Shown piece after piece: positions 35,094-48,000 of a DNA stretch of 64,000 nucleotides. Both the position numbers and the translations under genes were made by a program. How positions within the stretch are numbered: the stretch's first letter is position 1; every line of letters starts with the position of its first letter. Location of the stretch: contig NC_079979.1 of assembly GCF_029852145.1 (NCBI RefSeq), positions 20,657,901-20,721,900 on the forward strand, given 5' to 3'. The stretch comes from Microplitis mediator. Taxonomy: Eukaryota; Arthropoda; Insecta; Hymenoptera; Braconidae. The notes below the pieces were generated by a model. That model ran no database searches, was not told where the DNA came from, and saw only the letters and a program-made list of their open reading frames with translations.

Positions 35094-35240
35094 TTTTTTT
35101 TTTTTTTTTTTTTATTATTTTTCTTTTTTATAGCAGCGCACGTCGGTCGATTAGTCGAGGCGCCGACTAAGTTCTCGGCATATTGAGCTCCAGAACGCCG
35201 AGGGTCTGGAACGAGCTACTTTGTGATTTAAATTAACGCA
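35094..35240 (+). other. Strong acceptor-like tract followed by a GC-rich hairpin island
   Basis: A pyrimidine tract of about 40 bases ends in TTTTTATAG at 35133 and is followed by an abrupt GC-rich segment. That segment holds two inverted repeats: TTAGTCG/CGACTAA separated by six bases, and CTCGGC/GCCGAG separated by 17. One frame is open from 35136 for 16 codons to TGA at 35184-35186, reading AHVGRLVEAPTKFSAY. Its phase would also join the 28316 exon, giving a short alternative C-terminus. It could be an alternative terminal exon, a structured RNA or an enhancer, and I cannot choose among these. Confidence 0.25.
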
Positions 35241-35745
35241 CAAGCGATCTGTATTTTCATTGTCATTTATACATAGACTTTTACGGTCTCACAGACTTAG
35301 TTATCCATAGATTAAATTATTTTTAAAAAATAAAAATCTATAAAATATGTTGATAAAAAAAAAAAAATAGAGTACTTACAATTAGAGAGTGAGCAAAACA
35401 AGCAAGTGTATTGTATTTTATTCCCGATCGGCAGTAACCGATGTGACGGTTCTTGCCGCGGCGGAGCGTTTAATCGCCGTTAAATTGGACGTTCGACAAT
35501 TAACGTCCGATCTGGTGGGTAAATTTATGGCTCATGAAGGTACTCGGCTAGCTAACGATCTACGTTATACTATATTACATACGCTATATACATTTTTCAC
35601 GGGCTTCAGTCCCGCGGCGCTCGGAAATACTTTACTCCGCTTATTAATACTTTCCAAGCCCAATAAACTTTATTAAGACTTCATAAGAACCTTTTATCGT
35701 TTAACATCATCATCATCATTATCATCATCATCGTCATTATTTATA
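35241..35745. other. Non-coding stretch
   Basis: A plus-strand ATG frame of 95 codons (35389-35676) includes a plausible stretch (TDVTVLAAAERLIAVKLDV), but it has no domain I recognise and no splice sites are evident. An ATC/ATT repeat lies at 35704-35737, next to the left end of the following element. Confidence 0.4.
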
Positions 35746-36670
35746 CACGGAAAGAATTTTTTGATAAAAATTACTCTGTAATTTCAAGTAATCCTGGGCC
35801 GTTGCAAACAATTGGTATTTTTTGTTTTAAATTTAATATTTTTTGTTTAAATATTAACGTTGCTAGACTATGTTTTACTCTACTACTGAGTAATTTTTTA
35901 AAAGTTTTATATTTAATCGATTATTGTGAATATCTCATCTTAATCTATTAATTTTTACTCCATGCGATTAATTTTTACTCCCCAATATACCATTCTTTTA
36001 AACCCATTAACTTTTTGATGAAAAACTGCCTATAACTCGAATAAATTTTCTCATCTATGGAAGAAATTTTTACTCTAAACTGCAGAGTAATATTTCAGTA
36101 GTCTCCGTTAATTTTCGGTTAATATCGGCTTCAATTAAATGTCTTTTATTTCGCTCGCGACAACTTACATGTTACGCACACAAACGTATGCTTGGAAAAA
36201 AAGACTCTTTATCTCTCTATAACTTGATATTTATTTTAAAATTAAAAAAAAATTTGTATCTCTTCTTTTTCAACACAAAGAGAGTAATTTTTTTTTTATT
36301 CTTTTTCAAAATATTTATTTAAAGTCATATTCTAAGGCAATTAGATGGTTTTTAGATTTTTTATGGAAATTTCAGCCTATTACTTGTAATTTTTTATTGT
36401 AATTCAATATAAATTTTATAAATTGAATCATCAACTTTTTATCATAACCTATGAGTAAAAATTGAATTAGAGAGAATTTATTTAGACAGCCGCTAGGTGT
36501 AATTCTTACTCGCAATTGTGAGTAAAAATTAATCTGATTGATTTTTACTCACGAAAGAGTAAAATTTCGTAATTCGACAGTAAAAAGTCGTTATGGCCCA
36601 AGATTACTCGATTTAGAGTAATTTTTAGAATAAATAACATGGCAATATTCATACGAAAATTCTTTCCGTG
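35746..36670. mobile_element. Inverted-repeat element family 5, CACGGAAAG termini (925 bp)
   Basis: The ends CACGGAAAGAATTTT and AAAATTCTTTCCGTG are perfect inverted repeats flanked by TA. Weaker inverted similarity continues inward: AAAATTACTCT and AGTAATCCTGGGCC at the left match AGAGTAATTTTT and GGCCCAAGATTACT at the right. The interior repeats TTTTTACTC/GAGTAAAAATT-type motifs on both strands. There is no ORF above 60 codons inside, so it is non-autonomous. Confidence 0.83.
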
Positions 36671-36969
36671 TAAATTTCTTTATTTAAAATAAAAAAAATA
36701 ACCCGATAATAAGAGCTAATAAAAACAAAATAGTTTAAGTTGACTGAAAAAAATTTTTTGTTGCCTATAAATAAACATATAAGTGGATAAAAAATATAAA
36801 ATAGTAAATATGTTTGTTAGCAAATAAGACTAAGTAAAAAGGTTGTGTATATTGATCTAGCCAGGAACAACGTACGGTGGATTGGAAGGTGGGGTGGGAG
36901 TAAGAGAAATGAGGCGGGAAAACGCGCTGGTTTTGTGAAACTCATACTAGAGAATTCTAGATGCTATAA

Positions 36970-37016
36970 ACATATATATATATATATATGTATATGCATA
37001 TGTATGTGTATATGTA
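36970..37016. repeat. TA/TG dinucleotide repeat
   Basis: This is an alternating AT run followed by TATG-type units. Similar shorter AT runs are scattered through the window. Confidence 0.8.
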
Positions 37017-40000
37017 GGACTCATTGGAATGAGTCTCGCGACGGGGGCAACTTTCATATTACGACGTTGAGAATTGCAAGGGGTTTATATTGCCGTAGGT
37101 GGAGATGTCATTCTATGACACACATATTTGCATGCGATTTAAAACCCTCCGGCAATGAGTAGTCTTGTATACCTTACGATAATACCGCCTCTGTATATGG
37201 CTTTTGTTATTTCTTTTATACTCTTTTCCTTGCATACTCCTGCGATAAAGTACTTGGCATATATGTGTGTTACGTCCCAACTCATGTCGTCGATTTATCT
37301 CAGAAAATTGTTTCAATGTTAATTACAACTTCTCATGCTCTAGCTTGAACAAAAAAAAAAAAAAAAAAAAAAAAAAACGATTACTAGGTTCTAGTAATTT
37401 TTTCCATCAGTTTGATGATCTATATAAGAGATTTGAAAAGAGAAAAAAAAGTTTAAACAAATTCATATTAATACGGATGTAACTATACTAGATATCAATT
37501 ATGTGAGATGGTAATTATTTGTGTAGATAAAAAAAAATATAATGGAGGATAAAACCCTCCGGAAGGTTTGAAAATCCAGCGATGCATATAAAACGGGATC
37601 CGACATTTAGTATGTACACATCCTGTATATTAGGCCTGGGTTTATGGAGCATTAACTTTTTAAAGCTCATTGACATAAATAAGTGACGATGAGCTAGACA
37701 TCAGAGGGGATAGAATATATTTGACAAATATATCATCCGCACATCGAATGTTAAACTTAATACCTTGCAATCCTGTCGTATATAATAATTTTTATATATT
37801 TTTCTACCTTGTTTTCTTTTCATTTTATTTTATTTTTCAACTCGTGTATGCTCGTACCCGTCGTATCGAATTTGTAAGCCTTTGCGAATTTACCCAAGTG
37901 GAATTTTGGGTGTGGATGTTGACGAACAGCTGGGAAGGTTTCGCGTGTATCAAGATCGCACGTGATGTATATCTGAGCGATGAGCGGAGTGAGTATCTTC
38001 AATATATTATATATATATATATATTTTCAGAGACAATCTCTCGTGTGTGTCACATCGAATTACACAGACATGGATGACGCGTCAATCGAAAATCATCTAT
38101 GTCCCTTACGAACATATGCGCATGATCTATCCATCTACCTCTGTATATCTATATGTATATATATTTATATATATATACAGTGTGTACTGATCGATCCAAA
38201 GGCTGTCATGTCAATATCAAGTTATCGCGGTGTGATAATCTCAGTTGAAAATGGACTCGAGAAAAGCGTACGCGCAAGGATACGAGCGAGTGGTGCTAGT
38301 TGAAGAGAGGAAAAGGGGACTAGTGTTACAACGTTCGTCGATAGGGTTGAATTTCCCTCGAGACATTACCCCGGAGCATGAAAACACTCGCTCTATCTCA
38401 TTTCCACTTTATTTATTCTCTTATTTTTTATTTTATGTTATCATTATTATTATTATTACTCTTTCGTTACTACGCTCTACTTTCACGACTAATTTATTTC
38501 TACATTATATCCATCAAGAAAAATACGAGTCATAAAATTTATGGGAAAATTTTAGAATTTTTTTTTTTCATTCCAGTAATAAATTTCGTATAAATATTCA
38601 ATTTTTAGTCTGCAGGGGGTATTTGGTAGTTTTGTAGAAATTAAGGACATGAAAAATTTTTAAATAGTAAATATGTCATGCAAAAAAATATCTCCGTCAT
38701 CTAACGAATTGATTTGACTAAAAGCTTGTATTTTCGCTTTTAATTTATTCTCGACACTGCGTTCAGATTTTATTGAATAGTTGAGCAGCAAGGATGGGTC
38801 TCGCTGAAAATACCCATAACTCGTTAAAGAAAAATCATACAGAACTAAAAAAAAAAATATATATATATATATTTCAAAGCTTAAACTGTCAGCTAGTCGC
38901 TCAAATTAACAAATTGACCAAAAAAAAATTTTTCGGTATTTTTTTTGTCTTTTTTTTTTTTAACCTGCCACTGTACGAAAATTATTTGTAGAAAAATGAC
39001 TAAAATCATGTGAAAGCTTTATAGCAGATTTTTTTTTTCATTCTGTGTGATGACTCTATCAAAAGTTACAGCGGTTTAAATTTTTCGGGAAATATATAGT
39101 AATATATGAATCCTCTGGTTGTGGGCGGGAGTTAATAATTCACTTTTAAGTTAGTGACTAATCGGCGTTAAGTTGTGTATATATAAGATTATAAACTGGT
39201 GTTCCAGTCGTAACGAGGGCACTTATGTGCACAGAGGACGATTGTTTACGTAGGAAATAAGAGGGAGGCCCGGGTTTAATGTACAAAACAGCTTTGAAAC
39301 CAGTTTGCGGTGTGCGCGAACGACCGAGAGAACTAAACTTTAAAGAGGCTTAACTCGAGACTATGAATGTTCCTGGATACTGGATACTGGATACCAGTGG
39401 ACCTCTATTACCCCTCGTCCTCGTCTCTCATCTATCCACTATCTACAAAGCTCTAGTCCCTAGCTCTAGTCCCATGTCTTTTAAATTCACCACAAATCCT
39501 GACTAATAACCCAAAACATTCGACTCTACGTTAAAATTAATAACCTCTAATTATTTTTATAATTACTGATGAATATTTAACTGGAAACTAGGCTGCAATA
39601 TCTAGTGATGAGGGTTTTTTTTTTTTTTTTTTTTTAATTCTTATTAAAACGTATCCATGTTAAGTAGAGAGAATAAAGATTTCAATTTTATTACGGAGCG
39701 AGCGCTACTTGAGTTTCATTCCCGCGTACATAAACGAGGCAAAACGACTAGAGCTCACGCGATGCTGAGGGTGGTAAGGACCCGGTGGTTTGCGATGAGA
39801 CTGAGGGTAAAAACTCGAGGACAGCTTGCAAGACAAAACAAAATAAACATTTTAAATTTAAAAGCTGATTAAAAGTAAAAAATTGTGGTTCAAGTTCTGA
39901 GATGAATTGAATAATTTAGTTTTAAATTTTAATCGTCCGGGGTTATTTTTTTTATTTTTACTCGAGAAACGAGAGTTGATGGAAGATGGAAATATAATGA

Positions 40001-40986
40001 AAGTTGTTTTAAAATCTGTTAAAAGTGAATTTTATTTAAATCTGATGGAATAACAGGGCTATCGCATGAACGATTACCGAGTCGAGCTTTCTGCTCGGAA
40101 GATACCAAGGGTGATAAAAATCCAGTAATAATAATAATAATAAAAAATGGTCGGTATCTAGAAGCCACGGAGCGGGAATTTTGATAGTAGCACAGAGTAG
40201 CGTCGGTGGAAACGGGGAACTGGGCAAAGTGGAACGCGGAAACCAGCATTGCTGCAGCTACTCGCGAATAACTTTGTTATATTATTTAAAGAATACGCTT
40301 GTGTTAATACACTTTTGTTCCCGTTTCACTAGGACTGAATTAAAACTCCTTTATATCTGTTTACAAAAATTAAATTATTTATTTTTAAATGAAATTATTT
40401 CGGTTAACGCACAATAAACTAAGTTTTTAAATTATCCAGTCATTAAAATTTAAACAACTTGTTTTTGAGTATTAAATAAAGTAATAAAAAGGCTAAAGTC
40501 AAAGCTTTGACCGAGTACACGTTACCCAAAAACTTTTCTCAACTTGGGAGATTAGTTTTTTCCTGCATGAAAAAGTTTGTCAATGGCCTTTGTGTTACCG
40601 GACTTTTAAGTAAACTCTGATTTTTTGAGTTAAAGCGTCCCGGTAATTTATTTTACTAAGCGACATTTTTAAATTATTTATCCACACATGGCCATTTTAT
40701 ATAAAAAAAAATTTTTTCTTTCTTTTTCTTTATGAATTTATTGAAACAACAGAATAATAAAATTATAAAAAAATAAAATTTAAGCCCGAGAGACTTTGAA
40801 TATAAATAAGTAATAAAATAAACGGGCACTTTTCCTCAATAATATTTTTCAGTCACCCTCTTGGCTTCTATATCTCCCGCAGCGGCAATACATTTTCAAC
40901 GATTCATTAATTGCCGACCTTGTTAGCGGGCATTGTATGGACGGGCGTTGGTCCCGCGTTGGTGCTCGAGCTCTACCACCATCACG

Positions 40987-41034
40987 AGCACCAGCACCAG
41001 CACCAGCACCAGTACCAGCACCAGTACCACCAGT
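40987..41034. repeat. CAGCAC hexanucleotide repeat
   Basis: About eight units of CAGCAC or CAGTAC. It reads as Gln-His or Pro-Ala repeats depending on frame. Confidence 0.85.
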
Positions 41035-42000
41035 GGCATCGTATTGTCATGCATTCGAGCCCAACACACATAATAATACCGAGAAATCCTTTGTCGCTAA
41101 CGGCCTCACACCATCATTCTCCCTGTCCGCACACAAACAACAATAACGCGCGGGTATTTGTGCTCCTGTCTTGCCAGACGTCCCTTTAATCCACTCGCGC
41201 AGGAGGACACACGTACTCTATATACGGCTGTGTACCTGAGCTGTGCAGGTAGACGCATATAATATATTATTATTTAACGCCGTGGTAGTACAGACTATAC
41301 CCCGAAATAGCCTTTTGGAAATGAAGGTGCGTCGTCGGGGTCGTAAAGTTCCCGCCGACTCGGCCCACACGTGCCCATTGTCCGCGGATACGTCAGCTCG
41401 CATTGAGAAACCAGTCTCTCTACTCTACTATGCATGTGCTTGTGGATGTTGTGTGCCAACAAAATGTTTTGATCTACGAGACAAGGATACGCTCGTTAAG
41501 AAACAGCTCATTAATTTAGTCTAAAGCTTTATTAATTAAACATTTCTATTCTCGTTCGCATTTCCATTCATCTTTACTAAAATCTGTCATGCAAGCTTGC
41601 TTAATACAGACTTGATTTAAAGTTGTAATAAAATACTTAAACTTGTCACGATGACAATTGATTCTCGTTAATAATAAATATTCAAAATTATACCGTGAAT
41701 TTATGATTGATTGTTAGTAGGTAGTATATATATACATTTATACATATATACATATATTTGTAAGGAGCTGGAAACGGAAGAGACTAATTCCATTGGGATC
41801 AACTTGACTCGTGACAGTGTCTCAATGTCCAAATTTCTACAATCCGGAGATGTAATCACGGGTATTAGACACACGACCATCCTGTCTGCTATTTCATGTT
41901 ACTGCACCAGCCCTTAATTATTATTCTATCCGAGTATTAAATACTGACAGATTTCGGGTCCCGCTGTCATGGAGTCGGAATCCGGTGCAAGCTGCTAACT

Positions 42001-45000
42001 ATTGAAACAAACTGGCCGTCAAAAAATAACTCCATTGAAAGTAATATTTATAAAAAGCTGATAAAGTGATCGGTACGGTATAGGAGACAAAAACCGAAAT
42101 AAAGCTCCTTTATTTGTTGGACTTGATAGTTGAGTAAAAATCTCGAGCGTGACCCTATTACACTCGGGAGAGTCATTAGAACCGAGTAGGAAATAAAGTG
42201 TAAGGTAAGAGAAGAAAAACCCGAGACTCGAGAAAAGGTGAACTCTGGATAGTCGAGAATCAGTAGGACGATTCGTTTGCCGTGTACTCTGACAAGGGAC
42301 AACTGGGCCAATCGATATCGCAGCGGCGTCGTCGTCGCGGCCGTCGTACTTTCGCAGTAATCCCACGGCAGTAGTCTACCTCTGTACCTACGCCTCTACA
42401 CCTATTCCATCCACCTCCAAATAGATGAGTTTAAGGTACTCGGCAGCGAACACCCAGCTTCCAGTGGCGCCACTGTCTCCGGCTTCAAAACTTGTGATGA
42501 TAGCATCTCCATGACCTGCGCACAAATATCACAGTATCGTAACAACTCGATTCATGTTTTATCCTCGGTTTTAACTCCAAGATATCGGGATTATATTAAC
42601 TTGTCATTCGTATTTATTTTATTTTATCCGAGTTTTCGTAGTAATTCGTGACTTTCATCTTATTTCTTACTTGTTATGTTGGTTTCTGTGATGTGTTATG
42701 ACAAGATGGGCGGCGTCACAATCGACCAATCATTTAACCTTCACGTGAACCACGAGGAGTTTCAGTGATGTGTTATTTTATATAGTTTTTTTTTTAAGTC
42801 CAAATTAGTATCATATGAAAAAATGTAAATGTTGATTGATTGTTGTACAAAAAAAAAAAAAGTTTAAAATGATGCATCAGCAGTATTACACACAGGAGGA
42901 TGTGGACCGGGTTGGTGAGTAAATAAATAATTAAAGCGTGTGTTTTATTTGAAAGCGAAAGTATACAAATATATGTATATAATGAATACATGATACATAT
43001 GAGAGTGCGTGTTTGTCAATAGATTAAACAGCGAGTGTTTTTTTATTTTCTTAGTTGTACAAATAACAAATAACTGTTGGAGCGTAAATGTACATACGTT
43101 CATTAACTCATTAGCTGGTGGCGCGCAGAGTGTCCAGCTCCAGCATTTATTTGTGTAGATGAGAAACAAAGCGAGTCTGAGTGTCGTATGACGCGTAGTT
43201 TGCGACAGATGAGACATCACCAGAATTATCATTATTCCATTAAAGCTATTCCGCGTAATACAACGAATGCATTAGCGGTAGAGAGCTAGAGACTGTCTTT
43301 GTGATACTTGATGCTTTTGGTGAATCAAACAAAGTATCTTGTTATTTTTTAAAATTCATACAAAGACACAAAAGCTTGAGACTTAAAAATTACAATCTCT
43401 TTTGCGGGAAGCAACCAAAAGAAAAATAATTTTTTAATGACGAGTTTAGCTCGGGATGTTTCTTTTTTTTTAAGATAAAAGAAAGAAAAAAGCTTTTATT
43501 GACATTTTCGACACGTTTTTGAACACGTGAAAGTTATTCTAGACATGAATGTACCTATTTGTTTAATGTATGCAACTTAGATCTCGGACAGAACCGTAGA
43601 GCTGGTGGTAGTGGTCCCTTGTACGGAGATTATATCAAGTCCTAGGTTTCCCTCTTGTCTCTTCTCTCTTCTCTTCTGCGTACTCTCTGAGGCGTGAGTC
43701 TCACTTGGAATTTAAATTCGCCGAAATGCATTACGCGAGAAATGAAGGGTGAGTGAGAATAAGTAACACTGTGAGGGAAGAATGAAATAAAATAAAAATT
43801 CTTTCTACAGAGTAACCTTTGAACCTAAAGGATCGCTCCTGAATTACTGATGAATTTATATATCCTTCAAATAATTATCTTCCCCTATATTTTTTTCATT
43901 TCACTTAAAGTTAAACTTAATCTTTTTTTATTTTTTATCCAATATATATTTTAATTCAACATATTACCATTTCTCTATTCCTTTGACGAAGATATTTTTC
44001 TCCCTTTACTATACGGTTTCAGCAATCACTACTACTTGTGCTTCTCACATGAAATAATGATATCAACCGATTGTTTTCTATGGACTAACAGCTCTGCTGG
44101 TTAATTTACCCGAGGCACTATACCTGAAATGCACCCAAACAATTAAGACTAGACTGGTATAAAGGGTTGAATTTTATTGTTATCCATGCACAAACCAATA
44201 TGTCCGTAGTGCGCGTATTGTTCTTAAGCCCAGTAGCTCGTAAGCAAATTAGACTAGTGTGCACGTGGCTCGCATAAGTCGGAGCAGTTTCGAAACCCGT
44301 GACATTCCTCCCCCTCTCTTTCTTTCTCTGTCTATGTTGCCAGCACCCAGACTGAGTGGAATCGCCGATACGAACAGAACAGAACAGAACAAAACAGAGT
44401 GAGTAGAGTAGATCTGGGTGGGGAATTATATGTTACAGGGTAGGGAAGGGGTGGAAGGACGCCGCTTTAGATCCGTCCTTTCGGTCGCTACCCTTTCGTA
44501 TTCGCGCTTGCAGACTGATGATGATGCCTACTCTGACTGTTTGCCCGCAGGCACAAACCCATCGGCAATTACGACGCTTTATTGGGTAGGGTTGCGTGTC
44601 GTCTATGGAATTAATGCTATTCGGGTGTAATACTGTGAGTTTAAGAGAGATAGTGATTGAGAGGGAATAAGAGAATGATAGAATGAGATAGAGTAAGCAG
44701 TTGCCTCGACACGCGAATCCTTCCTAACGACTACCACCCCTCGACAACCCTCCCAAATCCCTCCCGAAAAGCAATTCGCTCAACATTCGCTCGATGATCA
44801 TTCGATTCTAATTACTTCTGGGCTCTCAAGACCCACGGCAATTATTGTTAAAGATCCGGCATTTAAATCTTCCCTTAAATTATCTAATAAAACTCCGGCT
44901 TGGATACAACAATAAAATAATAATAATGATATTTTTAATTTTATTTTTATTTACATTTTTAAATCCCAGAGCTCGGTTTTACAACTTTTTTCAGACTACT

Positions 45001-48000
45001 CTGGTTGAAAAATATAATCGTAGATAAAAAGTTTCGAGTCTATCGACGCATTTGAGTTTATGGATGCGTGAAAGAAATATAAAAATATTATTTGTATGTG
45101 TAGGTTTCGGAGAAGCTTTTTATAGTGTTTTGAGTGATGGAAGATCGTCGGATCAAACTCTTATGCCAGAATGTATGTAATAATGGTAATAACACGTTCT
45201 TCAGTGCGTGTTAGACGATCGTAAGTGCACTCGCGTGAGAATAACCCCACTGCATTTTATTTCTATTTCGCTTTTATTATTTTTTATAACAGCAAATTTA
45301 TTTTTGTTTACAATTGAGTTTATTTCATCATTTTAAATTCAATTATTCATATTAAATTACATGTTATTTTACATTTTCAACGCTACATTTTTTTTAAACA
45401 ATTTTAAGTATCAACTAAACACATACTCACATACACACATATATATTTATCTGATAATCGAGATTTTAGGGAGGGAAATATTCAGGATTTGTGAGAAAAA
45501 AATTATGAAAAACGAGTTTCACTGGAAAAAAATTCTAAAAGGCTTACGCAGGTATAAAGGAGCCCAAAAAGTGGCTGGTATGAGTACGGCTGAAAAAAAA
45601 AAATAAAAAAATGTCAAGGTTTTACATCGCCGATCTATGAAATTTTTTTTTGCTATTCCCTTATCGCGACTAGTTTTGCCGGCACATTAATGCGGGAGAG
45701 TGCGCTCGTATCTGATTACCCGCGGGGTTTAGCCAAGTCGAGAATAGTTAGGGTCGGCAGATTGTCGAGAAACGACACTCTGCGAGATCAACCGAAAAAA
45801 AAAAAATAAAAAAAAAACTATGAAAAAAATGCAGCTCTTATTAACACTGCGATCTCTAATTTTTTTTAAAAACTTTTATTGCGAACCTGACTCAACGTGT
45901 TTCTTATCAGATGCCCGACAATTTAATAGTTTCACTATTACTTATAATAATAATATTGAAAAAATATCAACTTAAGATATAAAAGGAGAGAATCAGTTGA
46001 ATGACATCTCATTGGAAATGTTTATCACAAAGACACTGGAATAGCAACAACAGAAAATTTTCTTATAACTTTTAAATGAGTCTGTCTTACGGTTGCCAAT
46101 TAACTATACGCTCTTTCAATTTATTTAGCTCTCCCACTTACTCCCTCTTACTCCCTCACTGTACTCTAGCTTTATACTCTCACTCTCCATCATCACCCTC
46201 GAGGGGTAGTCGCCTACCGCCATTTAACTGTCTCGTCGACGTAGACGGCGCCTTCTTGCACGTCTTCCTATTCTATACTACTTAAACTTCTTGCAATTCA
46301 ACCCCAATGTCGATTTACTTTCAAACAATTTCGTTACGCATACCACATCTAAAGTTGCTCACAACTGGGGTGTCATTCAATACTATTATGCTAAATATTT
46401 TGATAAAATTTACAAAAGATAATTTCATAATAAAAATCTGTAAACAATCAAATATACTTGTTTTCTCAGCGTAGGATATCTTTATTCGTTTTTATCTGAG
46501 GGTAAAGTCTATCAGAGAATCCAGAAGAGCTCTCAGTGTATTTGTTGTCGAGTGGTTGCAAGTGTGAGTGAAGAGTAAAGAGTGGAGAGTGTGGGTGGAT
46601 AACTATGTACAGAAACTGTTTTCCGAGCAATATCTGTCAAACCAATTACCAGTAAGTGCGCTTGCCAATGCTGTCAATATACCAGGGTTCTATTGCTTCT
46701 CCATTCCTAAAATGTAATGCACTCACCGATACTACAACCGCAACATTCCAATTTATAGAATGCCTTTACGTCGACGATAAAATCTTATGACCATGTCAAT
46801 TAATCTGCTTGGGTTATTTAATATTATAACTTAAATAAACTCGAAATTATTTAACTGACAGCTTACGTGAAAATCATATCCATGAATAAAGAAACTCTCA
46901 AGCAGGAAAAGTATCTAAATAATTTATTGCCGAATGACATTTGTCACTTGGTTCCTTGGAAAACTCGAGTCGGGGAGTGGAGGTGGGTTTAGGGAGAACT
47001 TGAGGGGGAGGGAGAGCACTAGTAAATTTAGTTTGAGTCTAGGTGCATTACCAAGCGGATTTACGTTAAAACCGAAATTCACATCTAGTCCTACTCGTCG
47101 AATTGGCACACACTGTTTCTCTGATGTAGATTCTACGTATGTATATATATATATATATATTCCAAATTGTGCATTTGCGTCACGTAATCTGTTTTACGTA
47201 ACGCTGGGGCTTTTGTTCAACGCGCGAATCTTATTAACGTGAACCATTTTATATAAAATCGAGTTAAATGTGGTTCTGCCGTGTGTTAAACCTTCCTCAT
47301 TGTTCATTAATGCGCCAGCCTATATAAATACGCATATATATATAATATACATTTATAACAAGTCACACGTGATTATATACAGATCCTTTAATTCTAGTTG
47401 ATAATTTTTAAATAAATACCGATGTCTGAATTTTGATAGTTAGTTCAAAATGTTTGCCATTTTTAACATTATTATTTTTTTTTGTTTTCTGTTTTTCCAT
47501 TTACACTGTTCGTATATGGTTATGGATTAACAAAATACTGGTTGTTTATACGACTCGGGTGCACAAATAGCGCGTAAAATAGTGGTGATCGTTAAAATAA
47601 CGTATCTTTTTAGGATCCCACAGCCCTTTAGTGTCATTTAAAACACTCGGGATGTACACATCATAAAATAATGTAATTCTGTGTCGTGTGTGTTATTTTA
47701 TTTTATTCCATGAAATGCATTATGTATTATCCAATGGTCAACAATGCTCTTCTTGACTGTGGGTATGCTCGTAAAAAGAGCTCATCTGAGATAACACAAG
47801 TATTAAAACTTAAAATTTTTTATAGTTACAAGGGATGGATGTAAATTGGGGGTATTGTAGGAAAAGCACGGATAACTATTGATAAAGCAATCTGGACTTG
47901 GGCCAGAAGCTAATTCCCTTAGTTTGGGTTGATGAAGAGAGTCCGAGCATTTAAAATAAATGCGGTAGGTAGTTTAAACTTGAGCTACTTCTATTTCCGG
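42001..48000. other. Intronic or intergenic non-coding stretch
   Basis: No exon is supported. A GAACA pentamer run lies at 44371-44399. GC-richer patches at 42200-42540, 44240-44640, 45655-45800 and 46930-47110 could be regulatory. A possible micro-exon at 46605-46651 (ATG followed by 15 codons, then GTAAGT) has no promoter or partner exon and is not called. Confidence 0.45.
44371..44399. repeat. GAACA pentanucleotide repeat
   Basis: About five units, the last with a substitution (AAACA). Confidence 0.85.

Larger units (their letters stand above)
36671..42000. other. Intronic or intergenic non-coding stretch
   Basis: No exon can be supported. Simple repeats include a TA/TG run at 36970-37016, a 27-base A run at 37351-37377, a T run at 39615-39635 and a CAGCAC-type run at 40987-41034. 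Short ORFs of 60-118 codons overlap these or AT-rich repeats. GC-richer patches are at about 39650-39840, 40180-40260 and 40910-41450. The last of these is open in two frames with His/Gln or Pro/Ala repeats and is low-complexity, not a domain. Confidence 0.5.

Noticed and set aside
35389..35676. 95-codon ATG ORF with a plausible N-terminal half
   Set aside because: No domain recognised, no splice sites or promoter found, and the C-terminal half is ordinary AT-rich translation. Kept only as a note.
40911..41189. His/Gln-repeat or Pro/Ala-repeat protein
   Set aside because: The repeat is a CAGCAC microsatellite read in two frames, and the flanks have no domain.
46605..46651. ATG micro-exon ending in a GTAAGT donor
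   Set aside because: Fifteen codons with no promoter, no matching acceptor partner and no GC rise. Chance ATG-to-GTAAGT combinations are expected at this length.
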